Source of the DNA: Cyprinodon diabolis
Taxonomy: Eukaryota > Chordata > Actinopteri > Cyprinodontiformes > Cyprinodontidae
Direction: 5' to 3'
NCBI GenBank assembly: GCA_030533445.1
Contig: CM060065.1
Location: forward strand, 18,710,474-18,774,473
Length of the DNA: 64,000 nucleotides
A program made the translations under genes and the position numbers. A model generated the notes under the pieces. The model did not search any database and was not told the DNA's origin. It saw only the letters and a program-made list of their open reading frames with translations. Below, piece by piece: positions 1-9,366 of this stretch. Positions within the stretch are counted from its first letter, which is position 1; every line of letters begins with the position of its first letter.

Positions 1-556
1 ATAAAAAAATATTGCCGTTAATCTATTCTCACTGCACAAAAAATAAAAGGAACAACACAACATAACTTCAATTAAATCAAACTTCTGTGAAATCAAAAGG
101 TCCACTTGGAAAGCAACACTGATTGTCTATCAACTTCATATGCTATTGTGCAAATGTAATACAAAAGAGATGGAAATTATTGGGAGTTAGCAAGACACAC
201 TCAAGAAAGGAGAGGTTTTGCAAGTTTGGGACCATAGACCATTTCTAATTACCTATGTTTTGTGGTGGATGCTTTGCTTACTTTTGAATGTTAGTTGTGC
301 TTTCTTGTGGTAGCATGAGACAGACTCTACAACCCACACAAGTGGCTTGAGTAGTGCAGCTTATCGAGGATGGCACATCAATGCAAGCTGTGGCAAAAAG
401 GTTTGCTGTGTCTCTAAGCGTAGTCTCCAGAGGCTGGAGGCGCTACCAGGATATATAATATATGTTTATATTATATATAAAATTGGTATCCCTCGTTTAG
501 TCAAAGAAAAATCCATAATGGTCCCAGATGTAGCTTGAATTTGAAAAAAATTCAGA
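1..556. other. AT-rich flank, no gene seen
   Basis: No gene or recognisable repeat in this stretch. Around 450-482 there is an imperfect AT palindrome (ATATAATATA / TATATTATAT), which is probably only local low complexity. Confidence 0.5.
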
Positions 557-562
557 CATTGC
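557..562. repeat. Target site duplication CATTGC, left copy
   Basis: Directly abuts the TACGG end of the transposon. The identical hexamer follows the CCGTA end at 5609-5614. Confidence 0.85.
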
Positions 563-580
563 TACGGTGGCCCTGAGGTG

Positions 581-1220
581 CAAAACACAACACAAAAAGA
601 GAAAACACAACAGCAAATCAGAAAACACAACGGCAAATCTGAAAACACAACGGCAAATCAGAAAACACAACACAAAAACAGAAAACACAACACAAAAAGA
701 GAAAACACAACGGCAAATCAGAAAACACAACACAAAAAGAGAAAACACAACACAAAAAGAGAAAACACAACGGCAAATCAGAAAACACAACACAAAAAGA
801 GAAAACACAACACAAAAAGAGAAAACACAACACAAAAAGAGAAAATACAACGGTGAATCAGAAAACACAACACAAAAAGAGAAAACACAACGGCAAATCA
901 GAAAACACAACACAAAAAGAGAAAACACAACGGCAAATCAGAAAACACAACACAAAAAGAGAAAGCACAACACAAAAAGAGAAAATACAACGGTGAATCA
1001 GAAAACACAACACAAAAAGAGAAAACACAACGGCAAATCAGAAAGCACAACACAAAAAGAGAAAACACAACGGTAAATCAGAAAACACAACGGCAAATCA
1101 GAAAACACAACACAAAAAGAGAAAACACAACACAAAAAGAGAAAACACAATGGCAAATCAGAAAACACAACACAAAAAGAGAAAACACAACGGCAAATCA
1201 GAAAACACAACACAAAAAGA
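581..1220 (+). repeat. 20-bp minisatellite in left TIR, 32 units
   Basis: There are 32 uninterrupted 20-bp units in register. Two unit types intermix: A, ending in ACACAAAAAGA, and B, ending in ACGGCAAATCA, both starting GAAAACACA. A diverged 33rd unit (1221-1240) leads into the unique TIR sequence. The reading frames through this array, rich in KRENTT and similar motifs, are a consequence of the repeat and not genes. Confidence 0.95.
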
Positions 1221-1353
1221 GAAAACACAGTGACATTAACCAAAACGGAAATGCTAGGTACCCTCGGGCGACAGGAATCATCTCTGATTGGACAAAAGAA
1301 CTGGTCCGTCCTTTGAACCGGAAAGACGGGGTTTGTTTCCATTTTTCCAAATC

Positions 1354-1551
1354 ATGAGCACCACAAATGACGAGGTACACGCTGCTATTAAGCAATACTT
1401 TGATGCCGGTGTTGTGCGAAAAAGTGAATGTCTGCGAGAATCTGATTGCGTTCACGGGAGCGCGCACCGCAGCCCGCTGAGCGATAGCGTAAACCTGCTT
1501 TTCTTTGGATTAAACGGTCATGACATGCAGATACACACAGTTGCATTATAA
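1354..1551 (+). pseudogene. Transposase N-terminal remnant in left TIR
   Basis: The frame opens at ATG 1354 with MSTTNDEVHAAIKQYFDAG, then loses similarity within about 35 codons and ends at 1551. The segment AAIKQYFDAG parallels AAVIQEYFESG in the transposase fragment at 38749-38982, which has the matching position just inside a TIR. The mirror copy is at 5194-5277 on the minus strand. This is only the start of a gene. The rest was lost, or never included, in this deletion derivative. Confidence 0.35.
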
Positions 1552-1786
1552 TATAGGCCTAATTAAATTATAATATAGGCCTAATTAAAGATTCGAAAGG
1601 TTAACGTTTGTCACATAACGGCAGTTACGTGATAGACATGTTTTTATACTCGGTCTGATGACTTTGTGTAGCCCTGACATTGGAGACTACACTACAATAA
1701 ATATGATTTACTGGAGGGTTTTCAATAAAGATATGATACCTTTTGCAATGATCCTCGTGACTCTGCATTGTTTTTTATCTGATCTG

Positions 1787-2434
1787 TGTCATGATGGGTT
1801 TTAGGTTCCTAACCCACATGCAGAACACACACGGAGTCAGGAGGAAAGTAAGACTGTTTGTTGAAAAAACTAGGTTCTGACAGGCGTTGGAAACAGGTTC
1901 GGGGCTGGTAACACAGGATTTTCTGTCCAGAGCTTCAGGCTGAGCGTCAGATGGAGAGTACCGGTTGGGTCCAGAGACTGAGGATCGGCACAGGGCTTAG
2001 CAAAACTGGCTTCAGAGTTGTGAGGTTCAGACCTTGAGTGGATCTCCAAGTTCTCTCCAGAGAACTAGCAGGGAAATGCAGGCTGAGGTTCTTCAGGTTT
2101 GGCTTCTCAGAGCAGACAGGCTAGTTTCCCAAACATGAGCTCCACCAGAGCTCCAGGTTTCAGTCAGGATCTTTCTAGAAGAACAGAGAGGACAAAAACA
2201 AATCAGGATCTGGTTCAAGGTTTCAGGGGAGTCAGAGAGTCAGACAGACTGGTTGGCTCAGGTTGGCTACCATGACTTATTCAACACTCTGGCACCGAAG
2301 GGAAGCTCAGCCGCTGCTTATAAAGCTGGTCTCCTGATGACTGATGGATCTCAGGTGTGGTCTTCAGCTCAGCTCCAGGAAACCAAGTGGCGCCCTCTGC
2401 TGGAGGAAGGTGGACAGACCTCCAGATCCCAACA
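1787..2434 (-). repeat. Gypsy 3' LTR (minus orientation)
   Basis: Bounded by TGTCATGATGGG on the left and ...CCAGATCCCAACA on the right, that is TG...CA on either strand. The same termini delimit the LTRs at 7226-8069 and 43426-44140. It directly abuts a polypurine tract on its inner side. Confidence 0.85.
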
Positions 2435-2452
2435 GTACCCCCCCCCCTCAAG
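2435..2452 (-). other. Polypurine tract of the nested gypsy element
   Basis: The + strand reads GTACCCCCCCCCCTCA, so the minus strand is a G-rich purine run next to the LTR start. This is the expected plus-strand primer position for reverse transcription. Confidence 0.7.
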
Positions 2453-2661
2453 GGCGGATACCAGACGCTACAGATCAGACCTGGGAAAACAAGGGAAACA
2501 CAAAACAACCCACCCAAGGTGGGCGAAGGGAGCACCAGGCAAGGAGGGCAAAGAACAAAAACTGAGTCCAGAACGAAAAACGATTAACTTAAGGTGGACG
2601 AAAACAATCAAAGTCACAGATGATTTACAAGGAGGCCACCGGTAGCAGCTCAGAAACAAGT

Positions 2662-4320
2662 TCAGAGGGGGGCCGCCCACTGCGGCACAGGAGCTGATTC
2701 AGAGGGGACTGTCGACTGCGGTTCAGAAACAGGAACAGAGGAGACCGCCGACTGTGGCTCTGGCCGCAGCATGGAGGGAGCCGCCCACGACGACACCGGT
2801 GCAGCCTCCGAGGTGTCCTGGGGCGCCCACCGAGGGCTCCTGGATGCTCGGAGCGGCTGCAGAGGGACTCCTGTTGGTTCGGCGGAGCGGGGACTGGTTG
2901 ACTGACAGGAGGCATGGCAGGAGACAGACCACGATTCAACGTGTCTATTAGTCCAATTGATATGAGGGTTGTGTTGCTCCAACCACTCATATCCCAGAAC
3001 CAGGGGAGAACAGGCTGATGGGAAAACAAAAAAGGTTATGGTCTCTCGGTGACTACCAGAAACTTGAAGCTGAAGAGGCTGAGTCTTGTGGGTAACCTGG
3101 TGTAGTCTCTTTCCATCTATGGCTGAGACTTTAAGAGGCTTCCTCAGAGGGATGGTCTCAATCTTCAGCTGTTGAACCAAATTGGAGTCAATAAGGTTCC
3201 TCTCACAACCAGAGTCTATGAAGGCTGACAGAGTGAGAGTCTGATCAGAACAAAACAGAGTTGCAGATAATAGAAGATGAGGAGATTTCCTATCTTGTAG
3301 ATTGTTCGCCAGACTCCTCACAATTTCCGGTGAGCCCCAACTCCTTATCTTCGCTGGACAGGTCGAAACGAAGTGTCCAGGTTTACCACAATAAATGCAA
3401 AGTTTCTTCTTAAACCTTCTTTGCCTCTCATCGGGTGTGAGCCTAGTGTGGCCAATCTGCATAGGCTCTCCCTCAGGTGATTCAAAGGCTGGAGAAACAA
3501 AATGAGTTCTAGACACAGGATCAGATACAGGTTGAGCACGGCTTTCAGTTCTGAACTCCTCTTCAGGAGAAACAAAGGAAGAGACGTCCCTTCTCTTAGC
3601 CGTAGAAACAGAAACAGGTAAAATATGACCCTTTACTTTAGGCTTGGATCTGGTTCGTAGACGATTATCTAAGCTAATCGACAGCCTGATGAAATCCTCC
3701 AAAGATTCAGGTTCCTCGATCGAGGCGAGTTCATCTTTAATCTCCTCGTTTAGAGGCTGGAAATAGGCACTCTTAAGTGCGCACTCGTTCCAGCCAGAAG
3801 CTGCGGCCCTGACCCGGAAGTCAATAGAAAAGTCTGCCACAGACTGCTTTCCTAGTCTTAAACTGAGCAAAGCTCGTGAGTCAAGGGATTTATCTGAGTC
3901 TTGATTAAAGACCTGAGAAAACTCGGAAATGAACTCAGAAAAAGAGCAGCGAAAACTGGACTCGGAGTTAAATCTTGCCTCCGCCCATTCTAGAGCCTGA
4001 CCAGAAAGTTGCGACAGAATGAAGGTTATCTTCTTTCTGTCATTGGGGAAACTGGAAGGGGAATGTTCAAGAATCAGATGACACTGAAACAAAAATTCCC
4101 TGCATTTATTTGCGATACCTGAAAATCTTTCTGGAAGTGATGGACGGAATTCCGGAAGTGACGAAACAGGTTCTGACCTTTGAGGCGGATCTGGTTCCGG
4201 AACAGGAAGTTGAGCTGGCTCCGCTCTTGGAGTAGCTTCTCTGTATAAATCGGCAAAGTTCTGCAAAAACACATCAAATCGTGTGTGAAACTCACGAGCA
4301 AAGCTGTCTAGTCTCCCCAT
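2662..4320 (-). CDS. Gypsy gag-protease ORF fused to 3' tail (552 aa)
   Basis: Gag and aspartic protease of a fish Ty3/gypsy element. Residues about 50-230 are a retroviral-type Gag domain (the region of LPERFSGIANKCREFLFQCH). A CCHC zinc knuckle for RNA packaging lies at C308, C311, H316 and C321 (CIYCGKPGHFVSTC). The protease follows, with the catalytic motif FIDSG at about 367-371 and a second conserved block, LVLGYEWLEQHNP, at about 440-452. Near residue 473 (about position 2900) the protease is joined directly to a Pro/Glu/Ser-rich tail with EPQSAVSSVPVSEPQ-like repeats. The rest of pol, normally some 3 kb, is missing, yet the frame stays open to 2662. The tail resembles the one at 51 kb. 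The start is the first ATG of the frame. Confidence is high for the domains and lower for whether the fusion is functional. Confidence 0.85.
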   Translation of the reverse strand: MGRLDSFAREFHTRFDVFLQNFADLYREATPRAEPAQLPVPEPDPPQRSEPVSSLPEFRPSLPERFSGIANKCREFLFQCHLILEHSPSSFPNDRKKITFILSQLSGQALEWAEARFNSESSFRCSFSEFISEFSQVFNQDSDKSLDSRALLSLRLGKQSVADFSIDFRVRAAASGWNECALKSAYFQPLNEEIKDELASIEEPESLEDFIRLSISLDNRLRTRSKPKVKGHILPVSVSTAKRRDVSSFVSPEEEFRTESRAQPVSDPVSRTHFVSPAFESPEGEPMQIGHTRLTPDERQRRFKKKLCIYCGKPGHFVSTCPAKIRSWGSPEIVRSLANNLQDRKSPHLLLSATLFCSDQTLTLSAFIDSGCERNLIDSNLVQQLKIETIPLRKPLKVSAIDGKRLHQVTHKTQPLQLQVSGSHRETITFFVFPSACSPLVLGYEWLEQHNPHINWTNRHVESWSVSCHASCQSTSPRSAEPTGVPLQPLRASRSPRWAPQDTSEAAPVSSWAAPSMLRPEPQSAVSSVPVSEPQSTVPSESAPVPQWAAPL

Positions 4321-4405
4321 AAATTGATTGTGAACATCACGGATGGCGCATTCAAACTTCCTAGCTTGATCATCGTGGCTCTCATGAAGGGAGGTTTCGA
4401 GGCAT

Positions 4406-4815
4406 GAGAGTATTTGGGTTTTAATCAGTTTCTAGCAAGTCGGCTGGTCAAAACGCCCTGCTAGAAATTGATTAAAGGCCAAATGTGGTTGAAGAAAGGT
4501 GATTTTTGCCTAAAAAGGACTTGTTCTATTTAAAATAAGATGCTTCTGATTGAAATCAAGTCATATTTGGGCAGATATCCCCTTTGAATGACAGTATTTG
4601 GGCTTTAATAAATTTTTTGCAAGTCAAAATGGCTATTTTGTGTTATAATGGTCCTTTAAAAGAGTTCCAAGCTGTTTTGTGAGCTCAGATCTTTCAATCA
4701 TGCATCTCCTGAAGGAAATCTAATCATATTTAGGTAGAAATAACCTTTGAGTGACTATACTGTGCCTTCAATCAATTTTTGACAGGTGAAAACCGATTGA
4801 AAACTGCAAAACACA
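4406..4815. repeat. Degenerate ~165-185 bp tandem repeat inside transposon
   Basis: Three diverged units begin near 4406, 4590 and 4753. Each starts with an AGTATTTGGGYTTTAAT-like segment and a TT..GCAAGTC-like segment. The first two close with a CATATTTRGG-like stretch. They form the interior of the 563-5608 transposon next to its right TIR. Confidence 0.5.
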
Positions 4816-5193
4816 TAGAAACATGGTAAACTCGTGCTATATACGGCCAGATCAGATAAAAAACAATGCAGAGTCACGAGGATCGTTGCAAAAGGTATAT
4901 CTTTATTGAAAACCCTCCAGTTAATCATATTTATTGTAGTGTAGTCTCCAATGTCAGGGCTACACAAAGTCATCAGACCGAGTATAGAAACATGTCTATC
5001 ACGTAACTGCCGTTATGTGACAAACGTTAACCTTTCGAATCTTTAATTAGGCCTATATTATAATTTAATTAGGCCTATATTATAATGCAACTGTGTGTAT
5101 CTGCATGTCATGACCGTTTAATCCAGAGAAAAGCAGTTTTACGCTATCGCTCAGCGGGCTGCGGTGCGCGCTCCCGCGAGCGCAATCAGATTC

Positions 5194-5277
5194 TCACAGA
5201 CATTCACTTTTTCGCACAACACCGGCATTTAAGTATTGCTTAATAGCAGCGTGTACCTCGTCATTTGTGGCGCTCAT
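5194..5277 (-). pseudogene. Transposase N-terminal remnant in right TIR
   Basis: Mirror copy of the frame at 1354. It begins MSATNDEVHAAIKQYLNAG and stops after 27 codons. Confidence 0.3.
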
Positions 5278-5410
5278 GATTTGGAAAGATGGAAACAAAC
5301 CCCGTCTTTCCGGTTCAAAGGATGGACCAGTTCTTTTGTCCAATCAGAGATGATTCCTGTCGCCCGAGGGTACCTAGCATTTCCGTTTTGGTTAATGTCG
5401 CTGTGTTTTC

Positions 5411-5590
5411 TCTTTTTGTGTTGTGTTTTCTCTTTTTGTGTTGTGTTTTCTGATTTGCCGTTGTGTTTTCTCTTTTTGTGTTGTGTTTTCTCTTTTTGTG
5501 TTGTGTTTTCTGATTTGCCGTTGTGTTTTCTGATTTGCTGTTGTGTTTTCTGATTTGCTGTTGTGTTTTCTCTTTTTGTGTTGTGTTTTG
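5411..5590 (-). repeat. 20-bp minisatellite in right TIR, 9 units
   Basis: Reverse-complement counterpart of the left array, with only nine units (types A and B plus a B variant with AGCAAATCA). The contrast of nine with 32 shows independent expansion or contraction of the two TIRs. Confidence 0.95.
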
Positions 5591-5608
5591 CACCTCAGGG
5601 CCACCGTA

Positions 5609-5614
5609 CATTGC
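5609..5614. repeat. Target site duplication CATTGC, right copy
   Basis: Matches 557-562 exactly and immediately follows the ...CCGTA end of the element. Confidence 0.85.
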
Positions 5615-5649
5615 CCTTCAACCATGCTTCAGCAGAATGATTAAAAAAC

Positions 5650-6960
5650 AAAATTCATGAAACAGGCCTCAACTGAAATTATGACACCCTTACCACAATA
5701 TATTTTGCACAACCTTTTGAGGCAATCAGTATAGTCAAATGATCCCTGGAATTGTCATGAGACTTTTGCTCCTCTCAGCATGTATTTTTCTTCACTTCTC
5801 TTGAGCACACTGCTTCAGGTTTCTCCGGTTTGAAGGGTGCCATTTACAGCATGTCTCAGGTCCTCCAAAGATGCTCATAGGATTTAGGTTCAGGGCTCGT
5901 AGAAGGCCACTTCAGAATAGCCCAATATTTTCCTCTTTGCCATTCTTGGCTGTATTTTAGCTGTATGTATTGGGTCATTATCTTTTTCAAGAACCATAAC
6001 CTGTTAGACCCCAGGAAGACTAGCTGTTCGCCATGGCATCAGCTAATGTGGATCCTTGATAAAATAAAAAATATTCAAGCAACTGAGACCAAACTTTTTG
6101 ACACTGCTCCCCAAAGCCCTTGACAGTCTTGAGATTTCACCTGGCAGAGACTAAAGACACCCTGTGCCAGCTGAAGCAAAGCAGCTCCATATCATAAAAT
6201 AGCCTCCTCCATGTTACACAGTAGGAAAGTGTTCTTTTCTTGATATGCCTGATTTTTCTTTCTGTCAACATAGAGCTAATATGTCTTTTTCTGGGCTTTT
6301 TGCGACCATTAGTATTATTTTTCGCTTTGATTTATTATTAATCTCAATTGATCTTTTATTAATTTTCGTTGGTTACAGTCCCATGGATTTTACATTTCTG
6401 AATAATATGTACAGCTGTAGTCACAGGAAGATTGTTTGTTTTTATCAAAACAGGTCTCTCTTGAAAATTAAATCTTGGATCACAACAAGAGAATCTGTGT
6501 AAATAAAGATGAAGGATAAATGACAAAGCAGTTGGGAGATTGTCTTTTTGCGTTTTCCTTTTGATTTTTTATATCCTGAGACAACTCTTTCCTTTGCTTC
6601 CTTAGGTTCATGTTTAGTGCACTACACACCATTTTACCAAGCAACACAGTAACTATCTGTAGTCCTATATGTATCCTCAGTGACTAATTACAACATTGTA
6701 TACACCTGTGATCCTAAGTGCATACACTTTGATTTAAAATGTCCCTCTCAAGGGGTGCCATCATTTTTGTCCAGGCCTGTTGAATGAGTTTATATGTTAA
6801 ATCTGTTTTATTGAATAATGTATTATTGAAAAAAAATGTCTGACTTTAATTAGTTCATGTTTAGAATATACATGTACTATTACTTTCATCTGATTCAAGC
6901 CATTTCTTTGTGTATCATGGGTTTTTATTAAATGAGGGGTACCAGCAAGTTTGTCCATAT
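5650..6960 (-). mobile_element. Decayed Tc1/mariner-like DNA transposon remnant
   Basis: The text resembles a common fish Tc1-type element in reverse orientation. Examples are an ATTATGACACCCTT-like left part, AGGTCCTCCAAAGATGCTCA (5862), AGACACCCTGTGCCAG (6155), the TAGGAAAGTGTTCTTTTCTT stretch (6221), and a GGGGTGCCATCATTTTTGTCC-like right part (6755). No frame of useful length survives. Boundaries are approximate, no target duplication was confirmed, and the superfamily is assigned by recognition only. Confidence 0.5.
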
Positions 6961-7225
6961 GTTACAATATACATTGAGGAAAATTAGAATTTGAACACCC
7001 TGCTATTTTACAAGTTCTCCCATTTAGAAATCATGGAGGGGTCTGAAATGTTCATCGTAGTTGCATGTCCTCCTTGAGAGACATAATCTAAAAAAAAAAC
7101 AGAAATCACAATGTATGATTTTTTTTTACTTTGTAATAATTTGTATGAAACAGCTGAAAATTACTATTTGAACAGCTGTCTATCAGCTAGAACTCTGACC
7201 CTCAAAGAGCTGTTAGTGTGCCTTC

Positions 7226-8069
7226 TGTCATGATGGGTTTCTGGATGTTAGCCCATATGCAGAATACAACTCAGAGTCGGGGAAAAAGTTCAAAAGGTTT
7301 AATTAGAAAAGGTTCAAACAGATCAGGGAGGATAATCCGGTCCAGGGCTGGTCACGGCTGGGTTACTGTCTTGGAGCTTGAGCAGAGTAGCAGAAAGGGA
7401 AACCAGGTGGGTCCAGAGGCAGACGGTAGGCTGAGGGCTGAAGTTTGAGCTGAGCTGGCAGAAGGAGGGAACCAGGAGGGTTCAGAGGCTCACAGCAGGC
7501 AGAGGACTGAGGTTCGGTTCTTCAGAGTTGGGTTCAGAGGCTGACGGCAGGCTGAGGGCTGAGCAACGGCAGGGCTCGACTTCAGTCTTATCAGTGTTCT
7601 GATCCAGAGTTTCTTCCAATCCACTTCTTGAGGGCGGGCAGGCAGGTTCAGACAGTAGATTCTTTAGATGAGCTCCTGAGAGCCGGTAGGCAGATTTCAG
7701 CAGAGAAACTCTTCCAGAGTTCCAGGGTTCAGTCAGGTTTCTTCCTAAGAAGCAGAGAAGACAAAAACTGATTAGGTTCAGGTTCTGGTTTCAGGGGAGT
7801 CAGAGAATCAGACAGGCTGGTTGGCTCAGGGTTTGCTGTACCGTGACGAACTAACACTCTGGCACCGGAGTGTTGTCCACAGCCCACTTAAGTACTGGTC
7901 CCCTGATGAGCAGATGAGAAGCAGCTGGTGAAGTCAGCTCCAGCTTCAGGAGATCCAGTACGCCCTCTGTTGGAGGAAGGTAGACAGCACCCCAGATCCC
8001 AACAGAAGAACAAACCATCAGGAAGGGATCCTCAGCGCCCTCTGGTGGGCAAGCCTCTGGATCCCAACA
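7226..8069 (-). repeat. Solo gypsy LTR inside the Tc1 element
   Basis: TGTCATGATGGG...ATCCCAACA, flanked by the perfect 5-bp duplication CCTTC (7221-7225 and 8070-8074). Removing the LTR and one CCTTC restores continuous Tc1 sequence. It is a lone LTR left after recombination between two LTRs. Its right end carries two successive termini (near 8003 and at 8069), that is, an extra tandem terminal unit of 66 bp. The outer one abuts the target duplication. Confidence 0.9.
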
Positions 8070-8190
8070 CCTTCAAAATGTCCACCTCCACTCCATTTAT
8101 TATTCTACATTAGATGCACCTGTTTCAGGTCGTTAGCCACATAAAGACACCTGTCCACCCAAAATAATCACTTAGAATCCAACAACTAAC

Positions 8191-9150
8191 ATGGCCAAGA
8201 CCAAAGAGCTGGCCAAAAACACTAGAGACAAAGCTGAGTACCTCTACAAGGCTGGAAAGGGAAATAGCCAAGCAGCTTGGTGAAAAAAAGTCCACCATTT
8301 GAGCAATCATTAGAAAATGGAAGAAGCTAAACATGACTGTCAATCTCTCTCGGACTGAGGCCCCATGTAAGATCTCACGTCCTGGGGTCTCAATGATCCT
8401 AAGAAAGGTAAGAAATCAGCATAGAACTACACGGGAGGACCTGGTCAATGACCTGAAAAGAGCTGGGACCACTGTTTCCAAGATTACCCTTGGTAATACA
8501 CTAAAACGTAATGATTTGAAATCATGCATGGCACGGAGGGTTTCCCTGCTTAAACCTGCACATCTCAAGGCCTGTCTTAAGTTTGCCAATAACCATTTGC
8601 ATGGCCATGGGAGAAAGTCATTTGGTTCGATGAAACAATAATATAACCTTTTGGTCAGGATTCCACTAATTGTGTTTGGGGGAAGAAGGAGCGCCACCTC
8701 AAGAACACTGTGAAGCATGGGGGTGGTCATGCTTTGGGGGTGTTTTCTACATATGGGACAGGGCGACTGCACTGTATTAAGTAGAGAATGACTGGGGCCA
8801 TGTATTGCAAGATTTTGGGGTACCAACTCCTTCCTTCAGTTAAAGCATTAAAGATGGGTGGAGGCTGGGTCTTCCAACATGACAATGATAGGCAGCACAC
8901 AGTCAGGATAACCAAGGAGTGGCTCTGTAAGAAGCATATCAAGGTTCTGGCAAGGCCTAGCCAGTCTCTAGACCTAAACCCAATAGAGAATCTTTGGAGG
9001 GAGCTCAAACCGTATGTTTCTCAGCGACAGCCAAAAAACCTGACTGATCTAGAGAAGATCTGCGTTTAGGGGTGGGCCAAAATCCCTCCTGCAGTGTGTG
9101 CAAACCTGGTGAAAAACTACAGGAAACGTTTGTACCAAATATTAACATTG
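8191..9150 (+). pseudogene. Tc1 transposase, broken by stops and frameshifts
   Basis: Begins at ATG 8191 (MAKTKELAKNTRDKAEYLYK), followed within about 30 codons by stops and frame changes. The helix-turn-helix region survives as fragments. In the C-terminal part, the second catalytic Asp block ([12 protein letters not shown], near 8865-8900) and the third acidic block ([14 protein letters not shown], near 8971-9012) are readable. The first Asp region (near 8650) is disrupted. A functional Tc1 transposase has about 340 residues; this copy is inactive. Confidence 0.85.
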
Positions 9151-9366
9151 TTTTTCTTGGGTGTTCAAATACTTATTTGCAGCTGGATCACACAAATAGA
9201 TAGTTAAAAAAAATCATACATTGTGATTTCTGGATTTTTCTTTTTAGATTTATATCTATTACAGTTGACATGTTAGTACGATGACAATTTCAGATCCCTC
9301 CATGATTTCTAAGTGGGAGAACTTGCAAAATAGCAGAGTGTTCAAATACTTATTTTCCTCACTGTA

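Larger units (their letters stand above)
1787..4390 (-). mobile_element. Nested Ty3/gypsy LTR retrotransposon, 5'-truncated
   Basis: A minus-strand LTR element interrupts the left TIR: the TIR sequence ...TTTTATCTGATCTG stops at 1786, where the LTR begins. Along the + strand the order is 3' LTR, polypurine tract, then the gag-protease ORF. There is no 5' LTR and no primer site. The upstream end fades into transposon interior near 4390, so that end and part of the host TIR were deleted after insertion. Reverse transcriptase, RNase H and integrase are absent. The LTR is related to the solo LTRs at 7.2 and 43.4 kb. Confidence 0.85.
563..5608. mobile_element. DNA transposon with minisatellite-bearing long TIRs (IS3EU-like?)
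   Basis: The left end (TACGGTGGCCCTGAGGTGCA...) and the right end (...CACCTCAGGGCCACCGTA) are exact inverted copies. The inverted repeat continues through a 20-bp minisatellite and then about 560 bp of unique sequence (1221-1786 against 4850-5410). Both sides are flanked by CATTGC (557-562 and 5609-5614), a perfect 6-bp target duplication, so the whole block inserted as one unit. No intact transposase remains. A short reading frame just inside each TIR resembles the start of the fuller N-terminal transposase fragment at 38.7-39.0 kb. The interior holds a nested gypsy element and degenerate repeats. A 6-bp duplication together with an integrase-like transposase would fit the IS3EU superfamily, but that assignment is inferred from memory of the family and was not tested. 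Confidence 0.85.
6972..9364 (+). mobile_element. Tc1-like transposon interrupted by a solo LTR
   Basis: The left end (CATTGAGGAAAATTAGAATTTG) and the right end (...CAAATACTTATTTTCCTCACTG) are inverted repeats that extend about 75 bp through the CTCCCAC and CATGGAGGGGTCTGAAAT segments. TA dinucleotides flank both ends (6970-6971 and 9365-9366), the Tc1/mariner target duplication. Without the inserted LTR the element is about 1.54 kb, normal for Tc1. It carries a broken transposase gene at 8191-9150. Confidence 0.9.

Noticed and set aside
567..1076. Long open frames through the 20-bp array (both strands)
   Set aside because: They are produced by the minisatellite. The repeat has no stops in several frames and encodes no plausible protein.
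581..1220. CRISPR-like array
   Set aside because: Units are contiguous 20-bp repeats with no unique spacers, lie inside a TIR, and the genome is eukaryotic.
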